A stretch of 24,709 nucleotides of DNA from positions 1 through 24,709 of the forward strand of contig CAYXKM010000312.1 in NCBI GenBank assembly GCA_964465665.1. Direction: 5' to 3'. This document shows positions 1 through 6,898 of the stretch, piece after piece. Under the pieces are notes generated by a model. It searched no databases, had not been told where the DNA came from, and saw only the letters and a list, made by a program, of their open reading frames with translations. Both the position numbers and the translations under genes were made by a program. The stretch is from JAKEGN01 sp964465665 (GTDB lineage Bacteria > Pseudomonadota > Gammaproteobacteria > Steroidobacterales > Woeseiaceae). Within the stretch, counting starts at the first letter, position 1; every line of letters begins with the position of its first letter.

Positions 1-675
1 CTCCTGGCCCACGTGGACGGCCGGGCCAGCGTCCTGGTCGGAGACTTCTTGTATTCGCGGGCCTTCCAGATGATGGTGGAAATCGGCCAGATGTCGATCA
101 TGCGCATCCTGGCGGATGCGACCAACACCATTGCTGCCGGCGAAGTCATGCAACTGATGAATGTGCATGACCCGGATGTCTCCGAGCAGGACTATCGCCA
201 GGTGATTTACCGGAAGACGGCCCGGCTCTTCGAGGCGGGGGCACAGATCGCTGCCATCCTCGCCGACCGGCACGCCGACGATGAGGACGCGATGATTCTG
301 TATGGCCGGAATCTGGGCACCGCGTTCCAGCTCATCGACGATGCCCTGGACTACGGTGCGAGCGCTGAGGAGCTCGGCAAAAACCTCGGAGACGACCTGG
401 CGGAGGGAAAAACGACCCTGCCATTGATTTTTGCCATGAAGAATTGCTCCGAGACCGAGCGCAAAACGATTCGGCATGCGATCGAGGACAGCGAATCGGC
501 CAATCTCAGGGTCATACAGGCGATCATTGAATCGACCGGGGCCCTCCAGTACACTGCGGCGCGCGCTCAGGAGGCCGCCAATCTGGCGATTGATGCATTG
601 TCCGGAATTCCCGAATCGGACTGGAAAGACGCACTGATCGCAATTGCAGAGTTCGCTGTCAGTCGACGTTCCTAA
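1..675 (+). CDS. ispB: All-trans polyprenyl (octaprenyl-type) diphosphate synthase, C-terminal part
   Basis: This is the 3' end of a gene that begins before the window; 224 codons are visible of a family usually about 320 residues long. The enzyme adds isopentenyl diphosphate units to an allylic primer and makes the side chain of ubiquinone or menaquinone in the cytoplasm. Visible family marks are SVLVGDFLYSRAFQMM near the left edge, the second Asp-rich motif LIDDALDY (DDxxD, binding Mg-diphosphate), and KNLGDDLAEGKTTLPLI just after it. The first Asp-rich motif must lie upstream of the window. The in-frame GTG at 13 is not the true start, because homologous sequence continues to base 1. The gene stops 45 nt before a tRNA-Pro and may be co-transcribed with it. 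The family call is firm; the chain length (octaprenyl or other) cannot be read from this part. Confidence 0.93.
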   Translation, partial: LLAHVDGRASVLVGDFLYSRAFQMMVEIGQMSIMRILADATNTIAAGEVMQLMNVHDPDVSEQDYRQVIYRKTARLFEAGAQIAAILADRHADDEDAMILYGRNLGTAFQLIDDALDYGASAEELGKNLGDDLAEGKTTLPLIFAMKNCSETERKTIRHAIEDSESANLRVIQAIIESTGALQYTAARAQEAANLAIDALSGIPESDWKDALIAIAEFAVSRRS

Positions 676-720
676 TGATCGAGAGCGATAGTCGAGATCG
701 TCAACAATTGTTTTTGAGCA

Positions 721-797
721 CGGGGTGTAGCTCAGCCTGGTAGAGCACTGTCTTCGGGAGGCAGGGGCCGTGGGTTCAACTCCCGCCACCCCGACCA
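721..797 (+). tRNA. tRNA-Pro (anticodon CGG)
   Basis: A complete 77-nt cloverleaf can be folded by eye. The acceptor stem is CGGGGTG/CACCCCG followed by A and an encoded CCA. The D arm is GCTC/GAGC, the anticodon stem CTGTC/GGCAG with loop TTCGGGA (anticodon CGG, reading the proline codon CCG), the variable loop GGGCC, and the T arm GTGGG-TTCAACT-CCCGC. It lies 45 nt after the polyprenyl synthase gene with no clear promoter of its own, so it may be processed from a shared transcript. A minus-strand gene ends 27 nt downstream. Confidence 0.97.
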
Positions 798-824
798 GTT
801 TGTCCTCAAACGTCAATCCCTTGC

Positions 825-1073
825 TTACGCATACCCGGCTCGCAAAGCGGCAACCGGGGCGCCGCAGGTGTGCAGAATGTCGACGAGTTCGCCACTCCCG
901 AAAATATCGGCGTCGTATTCGACGAACAGCTGACGCGTGTTGCCCCCCCATTTGGCATCCGCGACGCCGTGTATGCCGCGAAGACAGCTGATCAACCACT
1001 CGCATTCGAGTGTCGGCAGCTGCTGCCGTAACTCAATCTCCGAGGTATTCAGATTTCCGCCACTTTCGAGCAC
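825..1073 (-). CDS. Small HMA-like protein (82 aa), metal ligand motif not seen
   Basis: The 82-residue product has the pattern of a heavy-metal-associated (HMA, beta-alpha-beta-beta-alpha-beta) fold: a segment like CLRGIHGV at about residues 30-37, then RQLFVEYDADIF at about 46-57 and a final helix with LVDILHTCG. The usual metal-binding CxxC is not present; the nearest cysteines are C24 and C30 (CEWLISC), and C70 stands alone. The start is GTG at 1073, chosen because GGAGG lies 7 nt upstream. The gene converges on tRNA-Pro and follows the Crp/Fnr regulator on the same strand after about 140 nt. Function is unknown. The fold is inferred from pattern only, and a chance ORF is not excluded. 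Confidence 0.55.
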   Translation of the reverse strand: MLESGGNLNTSEIELRQQLPTLECEWLISCLRGIHGVADAKWGGNTRQLFVEYDADIFGSGELVDILHTCGAPVAALRAGYA

Positions 1074-1147
1074 GCTTCATCCTCCGTGTAGGCTTCACCG
1101 GTAGACTTCCATACGGCTCGCCCATCGTCTGTGCGTTAACACACCAA

Positions 1148-1170
1148 GAGGCTTGTCACGAAGGAGCCTC
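1148..1170 (-). terminator. Possible hairpin downstream of the Crp/Fnr gene
   Basis: GAGGCT (1148-1153) and AGCCTC (1165-1170) can form a 6-bp stem with an 11-nt loop. It lies 40 nt past the stop of the minus-strand regulator gene, where a terminator would be expected. On that strand the hairpin is followed by TTGGTGTG rather than a run of T, so it is not a convincing intrinsic terminator. Confidence 0.2.
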
Positions 1171-1212
1171 ACGCATAAGCGCTGGCGTATAGCTCGGAGA
1201 ATGTCTGATCTC

Positions 1213-2202
1213 TCAGCAGGATAGCGCTGGATATGACGCGTAGGCCTTTCTTGGTCGATCGCCAGCGCCGGGAGCGAGACCTGCCACGACCCGCAACTGG
1301 CGAGCGACCGCTGCTTCGTCGCCGGACGTCACCTCACAAACCGCCCTGGAACCACTTTCACGCACCTGCTTCAGTACTTCAGAAGGACATGCCGGCTGCC
1401 AGGTGCCAGGAAACTGTCGATATGGCGACCGACCAACTCGTCTTGCTTTTGGCGCCGGGGCGGGGGCCAAACGCGTGTATTCCCGGCTGATCGTCGCGTA
1501 GCACTCGCACACCCGCTGCTCCAGCGCCGGCCGGTCTGACACGTGGATGTGGCCACGCCGATATTCAATTATACCGGCGCTTTGTAATTCTCTTGCCACC
1601 TCAGTGACACCCTCGCGGCGTACGCCCAGCAGCTCCGAGAGTATGCTCTGGGTCACGTATATCTCGTCGCCACATAAGCGGTCAAGGCTGTGTAGCAACC
1701 ATCTGCACAGCCGCTCCGACAGCTTGTGGCACCTGTTGCACACTACGGTCTGCGCGATCTGCGCGATCTGCGCCTGAGTGGCACGCAGCAGCAAGTGCTG
1801 CAATTCGCCGCCCCGCTCGAATTCCTTTAGCAGGCGATTTGCCCGCATCCGGTAGGCATAACCGGCGCTGAGCACGACCGCTCGGCGGCACGATGATCTG
1901 GCTCTTAGTCCCTCGAGAATCACGGACACTCCTACCACACCTTCGTTTCCGATGAGCGCAATGCCTGTCGAGGTGCCGTTAGCTAGTGGAGTCAGCAGGG
2001 AAACGATGCCCGATGTCGGGAAAAATACATGAGTCACGACGTCGCTGGGTTGATAAAGGACTTGACCGCACAGCAGCGGAACGAATTCCATTTGCGGTCG
2101 CAACGCTCGATAGTCCGCCTCGGGCAGCGCTGCAAGCACAAGATTGTCTGCCGGCAGAGAACTTGCCGTTATAGCAAGCGGCGTATGCAGCGCCCTATTC
2201 AT
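1213..2202 (-). CDS. Crp/Fnr-family transcription regulator with extended C-terminus
   Basis: The 329-residue protein has an N-terminal cyclic-nucleotide-binding-like barrel (about residues 25-130, with HVFFPTSGIVSLL and IALIGNEGVVGV) and a C-terminal Crp-type winged helix-turn-helix (about 165-230). The helix is marked by TQSILSELLGVRREGVTEVA, followed by IIEYRRGHIHVSDR. The set CNRCHKLSERLCRWLL and RVCECYATISREYTRL is typical of a common subgroup of these regulators whose proteins normally stop near residue 240. Here about 85 more Arg/Ala/Pro-rich residues follow, which fits stop loss or a frameshift better than a domain. The start is ATG 2202 with GGAG about 8 nt upstream. It probably binds DNA as a dimer; the signal and targets are unknown. 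Confidence 0.88.
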   Translation of the reverse strand: MNRALHTPLAITASSLPADNLVLAALPEADYRALRPQMEFVPLLCGQVLYQPSDVVTHVFFPTSGIVSLLTPLANGTSTGIALIGNEGVVGVSVILEGLRARSSCRRAVVLSAGYAYRMRANRLLKEFERGGELQHLLLRATQAQIAQIAQTVVCNRCHKLSERLCRWLLHSLDRLCGDEIYVTQSILSELLGVRREGVTEVARELQSAGIIEYRRGHIHVSDRPALEQRVCECYATISREYTRLAPAPAPKARRVGRSPYRQFPGTWQPACPSEVLKQVRESGSRAVCEVTSGDEAAVARQLRVVAGLAPGAGDRPRKAYASYPALSC

Positions 2203-2391
2203 GGTTGGACTCCAAATCGCCCGGGCGTGGCCCCGTTCTCGGCTCTCCTGTTCAAGACACCACTGCGAGCGAAACCAAACTAGCAGCCCGCCACGCGATC
2301 CGCAATGTGGGTTCTACGTACTGCGCCTGTCTGCGCGAGACTGAGCTCGCAAGGGGGAATCCAGACTTTCTGCAAGGCGCATCAGAATCGC

Positions 2392-2694
2392 TTACGACTC
2401 TGCGTCGTGGTCATCGAGTCCTTCAACCGTCGAACGGGTGGTCTGCGCCGATTGTTCTTCGCGACTCGCACGCCAGCGCTTGCCAAACCGTCGCTCATTC
2501 AGTTGATTGACGATCTGTTCTACCGCATTCATCACCACAGGATGACTTCCCTGCCGGTAGCCGCGCATCGAATTACTACCCTGGGCAATGATGTAGCAAT
2601 GCCAGCCCACTCCTTGCATGCCGGCCGGAGCTTCGGCTGGCTTTACCGAGTCGATCCGGTACGCTTCCCCAAAAAACGACGATTCATCTGTCAT
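2392..2694 (-). CDS. Small conserved-looking hypothetical protein (100 aa)
   Basis: This 100-residue ORF reads as real protein: an acidic N-terminus, then GWHCYIIAQGSNSMRGYRQG at about residues 29-48, a helix VMNAVEQIVNQLNERR, and a basic then acidic tail. The central strand-loop-helix pattern resembles short gammaproteobacterial hypothetical proteins I have seen without a function. The start ATG at 2694 has AGGTGA six nucleotides upstream, which supports translation. There is no signal peptide or membrane segment, so it is probably cytoplasmic. It sits upstream of the Crp/Fnr gene on the same strand, 189 nt apart, so co-transcription is possible but not shown. The longer plus-strand ORF across it has no protein-like pattern. 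Confidence 0.65.
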   Translation of the reverse strand: MTDESSFFGEAYRIDSVKPAEAPAGMQGVGWHCYIIAQGSNSMRGYRQGSHPVVMNAVEQIVNQLNERRFGKRWRASREEQSAQTTRSTVEGLDDHDAES

Positions 2695-3003
2695 ACGATC
2701 TCACCTAAAAATAAAATGGACGAAGGCGCGAACCCCCTAGTAATACCAGTGGAATCGACGAGCCCGCACTGCCGAAACCGATTCTTAAGGGGTGCATCAT
2801 CTGCCTGGCCTGGTACGGGATTTGTCCGCCTCGGGCTTACGCGGTCACCGTAGCCGCCTGATCAGCGGGAACTGCAAAAGGAGGGTTTAGACTGAAAATG
2901 TCCGAAAGCTCGATAAATGCGTGGCCGTTGGCCTTGCAGTATACGCCTAGTTCCCGCCCGGTCATACGGGGACGGTGCTCATGCGCAGACCCGTTGTACG
3001 ATA
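2695..3003. other. Intergenic region of about 310 nt
   Basis: This stretch lies between the PLP enzyme stop and the small hypothetical gene, both on the minus strand. It holds the ribosome binding site of the latter near its left edge (AGGTGA on the minus strand). I see no tRNA, no clear terminator and no long repeat. The only ORF with any protein-like look is the 42-residue one at 2837-2965 on the minus strand, listed separately. Confidence 0.5.
2837..2965 (-). CDS. Doubtful 42-aa ORF
   Basis: ATG at 2965 to TAA at 2837-2839 gives 42 residues beginning MTGRELGVYC and ending AADQ-like sequence with ATVTA. The middle, HAFIELSDIFSLNPPF, has an ordinary amino-acid mix unlike most shadow frames. 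There is no convincing ribosome binding site, so it may be a remnant of a longer gene or chance. No function can be offered. Confidence 0.17.
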   Translation of the reverse strand: MTGRELGVYCKANGHAFIELSDIFSLNPPFAVPADQAATVTA

Positions 3004-4122
3004 CTATTTAATAATTGAGCGATTCCTGGTCAGGAACCGGATCAGCGTCTCGATGTCCTCCTCATCGTTGAACAGGTGAACCGATACTCGTATCCGACCA
3101 TCGTCACCCCAGAAGAGAATGTTCTCGGCAGCGGCCAAAGCGACGAGTTTTCCGGGCTCTGCGTGGCCAAAACAGATATTACCCGCTCGTTCGGCAGCAA
3201 ATTCCGGCGTAATGATATCGAGGTCCAGCTGACGAAGGCCCTGGATCAACAGGCCACCGAGCCGAATTACGTGCTCGCGAATCGCATCAATACCGATTTG
3301 CTGAATGTATTTCAGCGATTCGCGTAGCAGGTATACGTCCAAATGGTTCGAATTGCCGACCTGTGCACGATTGGCATCCGGCCGCGGAACAATCTCGCCC
3401 GTAGTCTCGTCCACGATGGCCGATCGCCAGCCAATGCCCCTGGGTTCGAACGCCGGCCGTCGCGTTCTGTTCCAGGTGAAAATTCCTGTTTGCGTGCCCA
3501 GCAGCCATTTGTAACAAGCGCACACCGTGAAGTCTGCGTGCTGTCCGTCAACCGGAGTTACGCCCAGTGCATGGCTGGCGTCGTTCAGCAACAGGGTGCC
3601 GCGTTCCCCGAGTTCGGCTGACAGCCGCGGCATGTCAAGCAGTTGTCCGGTTCGATAACTGACCTGGCTGACATAAACCAGTCGCGTTTTTTCATCGCAT
3701 GCATCGACAATTTGTTCGATGTCCATGCGCCATTCGCGTGGTTCGACCATCCTTGCTCCCACACCGAACTTCCGCAGCCCGGAAAACGCGAACCGCCCGG
3801 ACGCATATTCAATCGCTGTCGTTACGGCGTTATCGCCCCGTTGCCAATCGATCGACGAAATCACCTGCGCAATGCCCTCCGATGCGCTGCCTATGAGCGA
3901 GATCTCATCCGGTTGCAGGTGCAGCAGATCGGCAAGCAGTGCTCGTACTTCTTCGTTGACCGCCCAGTGACGCCAGTAGCCGGCATAACCTTGCGCCTTG
4001 TCACGCGCATACTCCTCGAATGCCTGCCGATGCGCTTTCAGCAACGGCGGCTCGCCCCCGGCGACCAGGCTGGTAACACCTTCGGGCATGATGAAATCCG
4101 ACTTTGGAACCAATCCGGGCAC
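3004..4122 (-). CDS. Aminotransferase class V-fold PLP-dependent enzyme
   Basis: The 372-residue protein follows the fold-type I class-V pattern (kynureninase, cysteine desulfurase, isopenicillin epimerase-like group). Seen are the cofactor-binding loop GSASEGIAQVI (about 78-88), the pair D181 and H184 in LLNDASHALG that contact the pyridine ring, and the Schiff-base lysine K205 in CACYKWLLGTQTG, all at the usual spacing. The C-terminal small domain ends with GDDGRIRVSVHLFNDEEDIE, typical of the class. GTG at 4122 is the start, with AGGAG about 7 nt upstream and the N-terminal MPGLVPKSDF directly after. It lies 62 nt downstream of a sodium-coupled amino-acid transporter gene on the same strand. 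A role in metabolising the imported compound is inferred. The reaction (lyase, desulfurase or epimerase) cannot be decided. Confidence 0.9.
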   Translation of the reverse strand: MPGLVPKSDFIMPEGVTSLVAGGEPPLLKAHRQAFEEYARDKAQGYAGYWRHWAVNEEVRALLADLLHLQPDEISLIGSASEGIAQVISSIDWQRGDNAVTTAIEYASGRFAFSGLRKFGVGARMVEPREWRMDIEQIVDACDEKTRLVYVSQVSYRTGQLLDMPRLSAELGERGTLLLNDASHALGVTPVDGQHADFTVCACYKWLLGTQTGIFTWNRTRRPAFEPRGIGWRSAIVDETTGEIVPRPDANRAQVGNSNHLDVYLLRESLKYIQQIGIDAIREHVIRLGGLLIQGLRQLDLDIITPEFAAERAGNICFGHAEPGKLVALAAAENILFWGDDGRIRVSVHLFNDEEDIETLIRFLTRNRSIIK

Positions 4123-4184
4123 GCCAATTCTCCTTTGCTATTGTGGCCGCATACGATGCACTGGGCCCGTGCTGCCGACGCTAA

Positions 4185-5588
4185 TCAGAGTATGCCATTG
4201 ACCAGGATCATGACGATCGTGAGCGGCACGACGAAACGCACGAGGAATCGCCAGGCGCGAAACCGCAGGCCACTGCCGAGCTGCAACTCTTCCGTTGCCG
4301 TTTTTTCCGAGACGATCCATCCGGCGAATACGGCCACCAGCAATCCTGTCACCGGCATCAGTACAGCAGAGGTCACGTAATCGAGAACCTCGTATATTGT
4401 TTTGCCAGCCAGCGGTTTGAAGTCTGCCAGAGTACTGAATGACAGTGCACAGAAGATACCGATGAGCCACGCCGTCAGGCAAACGATGTATGTGCTGCGG
4501 GCCCGGGAAAGCCGGTACCGGACCTGCAAATGATCGGCGGGTGGCACAACGAGGCCAACGGACGACGACCACGCAGCCAGCACCAGCATGATAAAGAATG
4601 CAATTCCAATGATATTGCCGAATGGCATCTGCCCGAAGGCAACCGGCAGGGATTGAAAAACCAGGCCGGGTCCGGATGACACTTCCAGGCCGTTGGAGAA
4701 GACGATGGAGAATATAATCACGCCCACAACCAGGGCAACGGACGTGTCGAGAATCGACACGATAAGCGCAGCGGGAGTGAGCGCAATGTCGCGGGGCAAA
4801 TGTGAACCATAGGCAACCATGACGGACTGCGCCAGCCCGAGACTGAAAAACGCATGCCCCAGCGCAACCACGACACTCCCGGTAGTGAGTCTGGCAAAAT
4901 CCAGGTTGAACATGAACGAAACACCGCGCCTGAATTCTGGTGTCACGGTCGCATAAGCGAACAACAGCAGCAGGATCAGGAACATGCTCGGCATGAGGTA
5001 CCGGGCCAGGCGCTCGACACCTCTGGATACTCCCCGCACGACCACGGCGACGGTAATCAACATGAAAACGGAGTGCCAGAAAATCAATTGCAACGGCGAA
5101 TGCATGAACTCGGCAAACTGATTCTGCCCTTCCATACCGGACAGTCCACTGAAGCCAGTGCTGACGCTTTTTACGAGGTATGCCAGCGTCCATCCGCCGA
5201 TCACGCTGTAAAACGTCAATATCAGGAATGAAACAATGACACCCAGGGTCCCGACGACTTGCCAGTGGCGCGGTTTATTTGCTTCTTCCGCCAGGTTCCT
5301 GAAACTGTCGCTCGGGCTCGATGCGCCGCGCCGGCCAATGAAAAACTCCGCCATCATGAGTGGAACGCCGATCAGGCAGACGCAGGCAAGGTAAACCAGG
5401 ACAAATGCACCACCACCGTTCTCGCCAGTGATATAGGGGAATCGCCAGATGTTTCCAAGGCCAATGGCCGCCCCTGCTGTCGCGAGGATGAATCCGCCTC
5501 GAGACGTCCAGAGGTCGCGCTTATGCGCATTTGGATCGGCGTTATTCAATGGCGGCCACGGTAAATGAAATTCGCGACTATCAGGCAT
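4185..5588 (-). CDS. Sodium-coupled neurotransmitter:sodium symporter family (NSS/SLC6-type) transporter
   Basis: An inner-membrane symporter of about 467 residues, in the LeuT/MhsT/TnaT family, which takes up amino acids or amines with sodium. The signature GLGNIWRFPY (about 43-52) followed by ITGENGGGAFVLVYL is the unwound TM1 and TM2 start; 11 or 12 hydrophobic helices follow to a last one ending MILVNGIL. TM6 reads ALGHAFFSLGLAQSVMVAYGSHL: the Gln usual in ALGQ is His, and the later LSLG-like turn is changed, so the substrate may be unusual. Several in-frame starts exist (TTG 5642, ATG 5606, ATG 5588). ATG 5588 is used because AGGG lies 8 nt upstream and the N-tail is then of normal length; ATG 5606 is the main alternative. 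The PLP enzyme gene follows on the same strand. Confidence 0.93.
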   Translation of the reverse strand: MPDSREFHLPWPPLNNADPNAHKRDLWTSRGGFILATAGAAIGLGNIWRFPYITGENGGGAFVLVYLACVCLIGVPLMMAEFFIGRRGASSPSDSFRNLAEEANKPRHWQVVGTLGVIVSFLILTFYSVIGGWTLAYLVKSVSTGFSGLSGMEGQNQFAEFMHSPLQLIFWHSVFMLITVAVVVRGVSRGVERLARYLMPSMFLILLLLFAYATVTPEFRRGVSFMFNLDFARLTTGSVVVALGHAFFSLGLAQSVMVAYGSHLPRDIALTPAALIVSILDTSVALVVGVIIFSIVFSNGLEVSSGPGLVFQSLPVAFGQMPFGNIIGIAFFIMLVLAAWSSSVGLVVPPADHLQVRYRLSRARSTYIVCLTAWLIGIFCALSFSTLADFKPLAGKTIYEVLDYVTSAVLMPVTGLLVAVFAGWIVSEKTATEELQLGSGLRFRAWRFLVRFVVPLTIVMILVNGIL

Positions 5589-5647
5589 CTGTGAAGCCCT
5601 ATGCATTCTGCCACCCATCATTTGGCATGGATAGCGAGCCAATGAAT

Positions 5648-5657
5648 CCCTATAGGG
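5648..5657. promoter_or_regulatory. Palindrome CCCTATAGGG in the divergent transporter/efflux spacer
   Basis: A perfect 10-bp palindrome lies about 60 nt before the chosen transporter start and about 155 nt before the efflux adaptor gene. A second small hairpin, CCCTGC/GCAGGG, is at 5699-5715. Either could be an operator or chance; no regulator gene is adjacent. Confidence 0.15.
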
Positions 5658-5813
5658 CGACGATCCGGGTAAACTAATGGCGACCTGTTACTGCAAGCCC
5701 CTGCGCGTGGCAGGGAATCTTTGCGTGCGGTCGGAGTCGCATACGAACGCAGCACACTTTTACGGGACTCTTTTTAAGGAAGTCTTCAGCTTCGCCAACG
5801 GACAATCCATCCA

Positions 5814-6887
5814 GTGAAACTCCATGTACTTATTGGCGTGACAACCTTTGCAATCCTGGCTTCAGGCTGTGAAGGCGGCAGGGATGCCCCGGTCAACAAC
5901 CAGGTTCGCGCGGTCAGTGTCGTTGCCACCCGACTGGAGTTGCAGGATCTCATCGACGAAATCCAGGCTTTGGGCACGGCGGGCGCCAATGAGTCGGTGC
6001 AAATCACACCGCGTATTGCCAGCATCGTGACCCGAATCGCGTTCGAGGAAGGTCAGCGTGTAAAACGCGGAGACTTGCTGGTAGAACTGGAGAACAGCGA
6101 AATTCGTGCAGGCCTTGCGGTCGCCGAGGCCGCTTTGTCCGAGAGCCGCGGACTTTACAACCGCAGCGTGTCGCTGGCTTCGACCCAGGCCATTTCCGCA
6201 TCGAATCTGGAACAGCTTCAGGCGGCCATGCAGGTCAACGAAGCGCAGGTCGAAGCGGCGAAAGCGCGACTTGCCAACACGATGATTCGTGCGCCCTTCG
6301 ATGGGCGCATCGGGCTGCGCCGGGTCAGCCCCGGCAGTTTCGTCGATAGCTCGACGGTCATTACAACGCTCGACGACACCGAAGTGATCAAACTCGATTT
6401 TTCCATACCCGAGGCATTTCTCGGGGTCGTAGCCGAAGGCATGAACATCATCGCCCGCAGCCTCGTGTACCCCGACCAGCTCTTCGTCGGCAAAGTCGCG
6501 AGCATCGATACCCGGCTCGACCCGGTCGCGCGCTCGGTTCAAGTGCGCGCCATATTGCCGAATCCCGATGGCCACCTGAAGCCGGGCATGTTCCTGACCG
6601 TGAATCTGCAACGGGATCGCGGTCCGGTGCTGGTCGCACCCGAAGCCGCCATCGTGCCGGAGCGCGGCCTGCAACACGTCTATCGGGTAGTCGACGACAA
6701 GGCAGTTCAGCAAGAAGTCACCCTCGGCCGCCGCGCCCCGGGGCTGGTCGAAATTGTTGCCGGCGTATCCGCCGGCGATCTGCTCATCACCGAGGGTACG
6801 CACAAGGTTCGTGACGGCAGTCTCGTTGAAATCGTCCAGAAGCCATCCCCGGACGACCGGTCGCAGCTTGCCGACGGCAAGCTCTAG
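5814..6887 (+). CDS. RND efflux periplasmic adaptor (membrane fusion protein), lipoprotein
   Basis: The 357-residue protein starts at GTG 5814 and has a lipoprotein signal with lipobox LASGC (Cys19; next residue Glu). It then shows the adaptor order: a half-lipoyl segment ITPRIASIVTRIAFEEGQ, VKRGDLLVELE, a helical hairpin with ALSESRGLYNRS and QLQAAMQVNEAQVEAAKARL, the second half-lipoyl segment TMIRAPFDGRIGLRRVSPG, a beta-barrel with KLDFSIPEAFLGVV, and the membrane-proximal domain with GRRAPGLVEIVAGVSAGDLL. It bridges the inner-membrane pump and an outer-membrane channel in the periplasm. The pump gene starts 11 nt after its stop, so they form an operon. The ribosome binding site is weak (GGAC). 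No channel gene is in the window; a TolC-like protein encoded elsewhere is presumably used. Exported substrate unknown. Confidence 0.93.
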   Translation: MKLHVLIGVTTFAILASGCEGGRDAPVNNQVRAVSVVATRLELQDLIDEIQALGTAGANESVQITPRIASIVTRIAFEEGQRVKRGDLLVELENSEIRAGLAVAEAALSESRGLYNRSVSLASTQAISASNLEQLQAAMQVNEAQVEAAKARLANTMIRAPFDGRIGLRRVSPGSFVDSSTVITTLDDTEVIKLDFSIPEAFLGVVAEGMNIIARSLVYPDQLFVGKVASIDTRLDPVARSVQVRAILPNPDGHLKPGMFLTVNLQRDRGPVLVAPEAAIVPERGLQHVYRVVDDKAVQQEVTLGRRAPGLVEIVAGVSAGDLLITEGTHKVRDGSLVEIVQKPSPDDRSQLADGKL

Positions 6888-6898
6888 AGGTTGCACCC

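Noticed and set aside
798..812. GTTTG-TCCT-CAAAC hairpin after tRNA-Pro as a terminator
   Set aside because: The stem is short and A/T-rich with no T-run after it.
1178..1230. AGCGCTGG direct repeat at 1178-1185 and 1223-1230
   Set aside because: Only two copies of a partly palindromic 8-mer; chance is likely and no element boundary is seen.
2305..2853. 182-aa plus-strand ORF
   Set aside because: It overlaps the minus-strand 100-aa gene, which has a good ribosome binding site and protein-like pattern; the plus-strand translation shows neither.
4138..5193. 351-aa minus-strand ORF in another frame of the transporter gene
   Set aside because: Arg/Cys/His-rich translation without motifs; it is a shadow of the clear NSS transporter frame.
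5862..6896. 344-aa antisense ORF across the adaptor gene
   Set aside because: Typical antisense shadow in GC-rich coding DNA; the opposite strand encodes a full RND adaptor.
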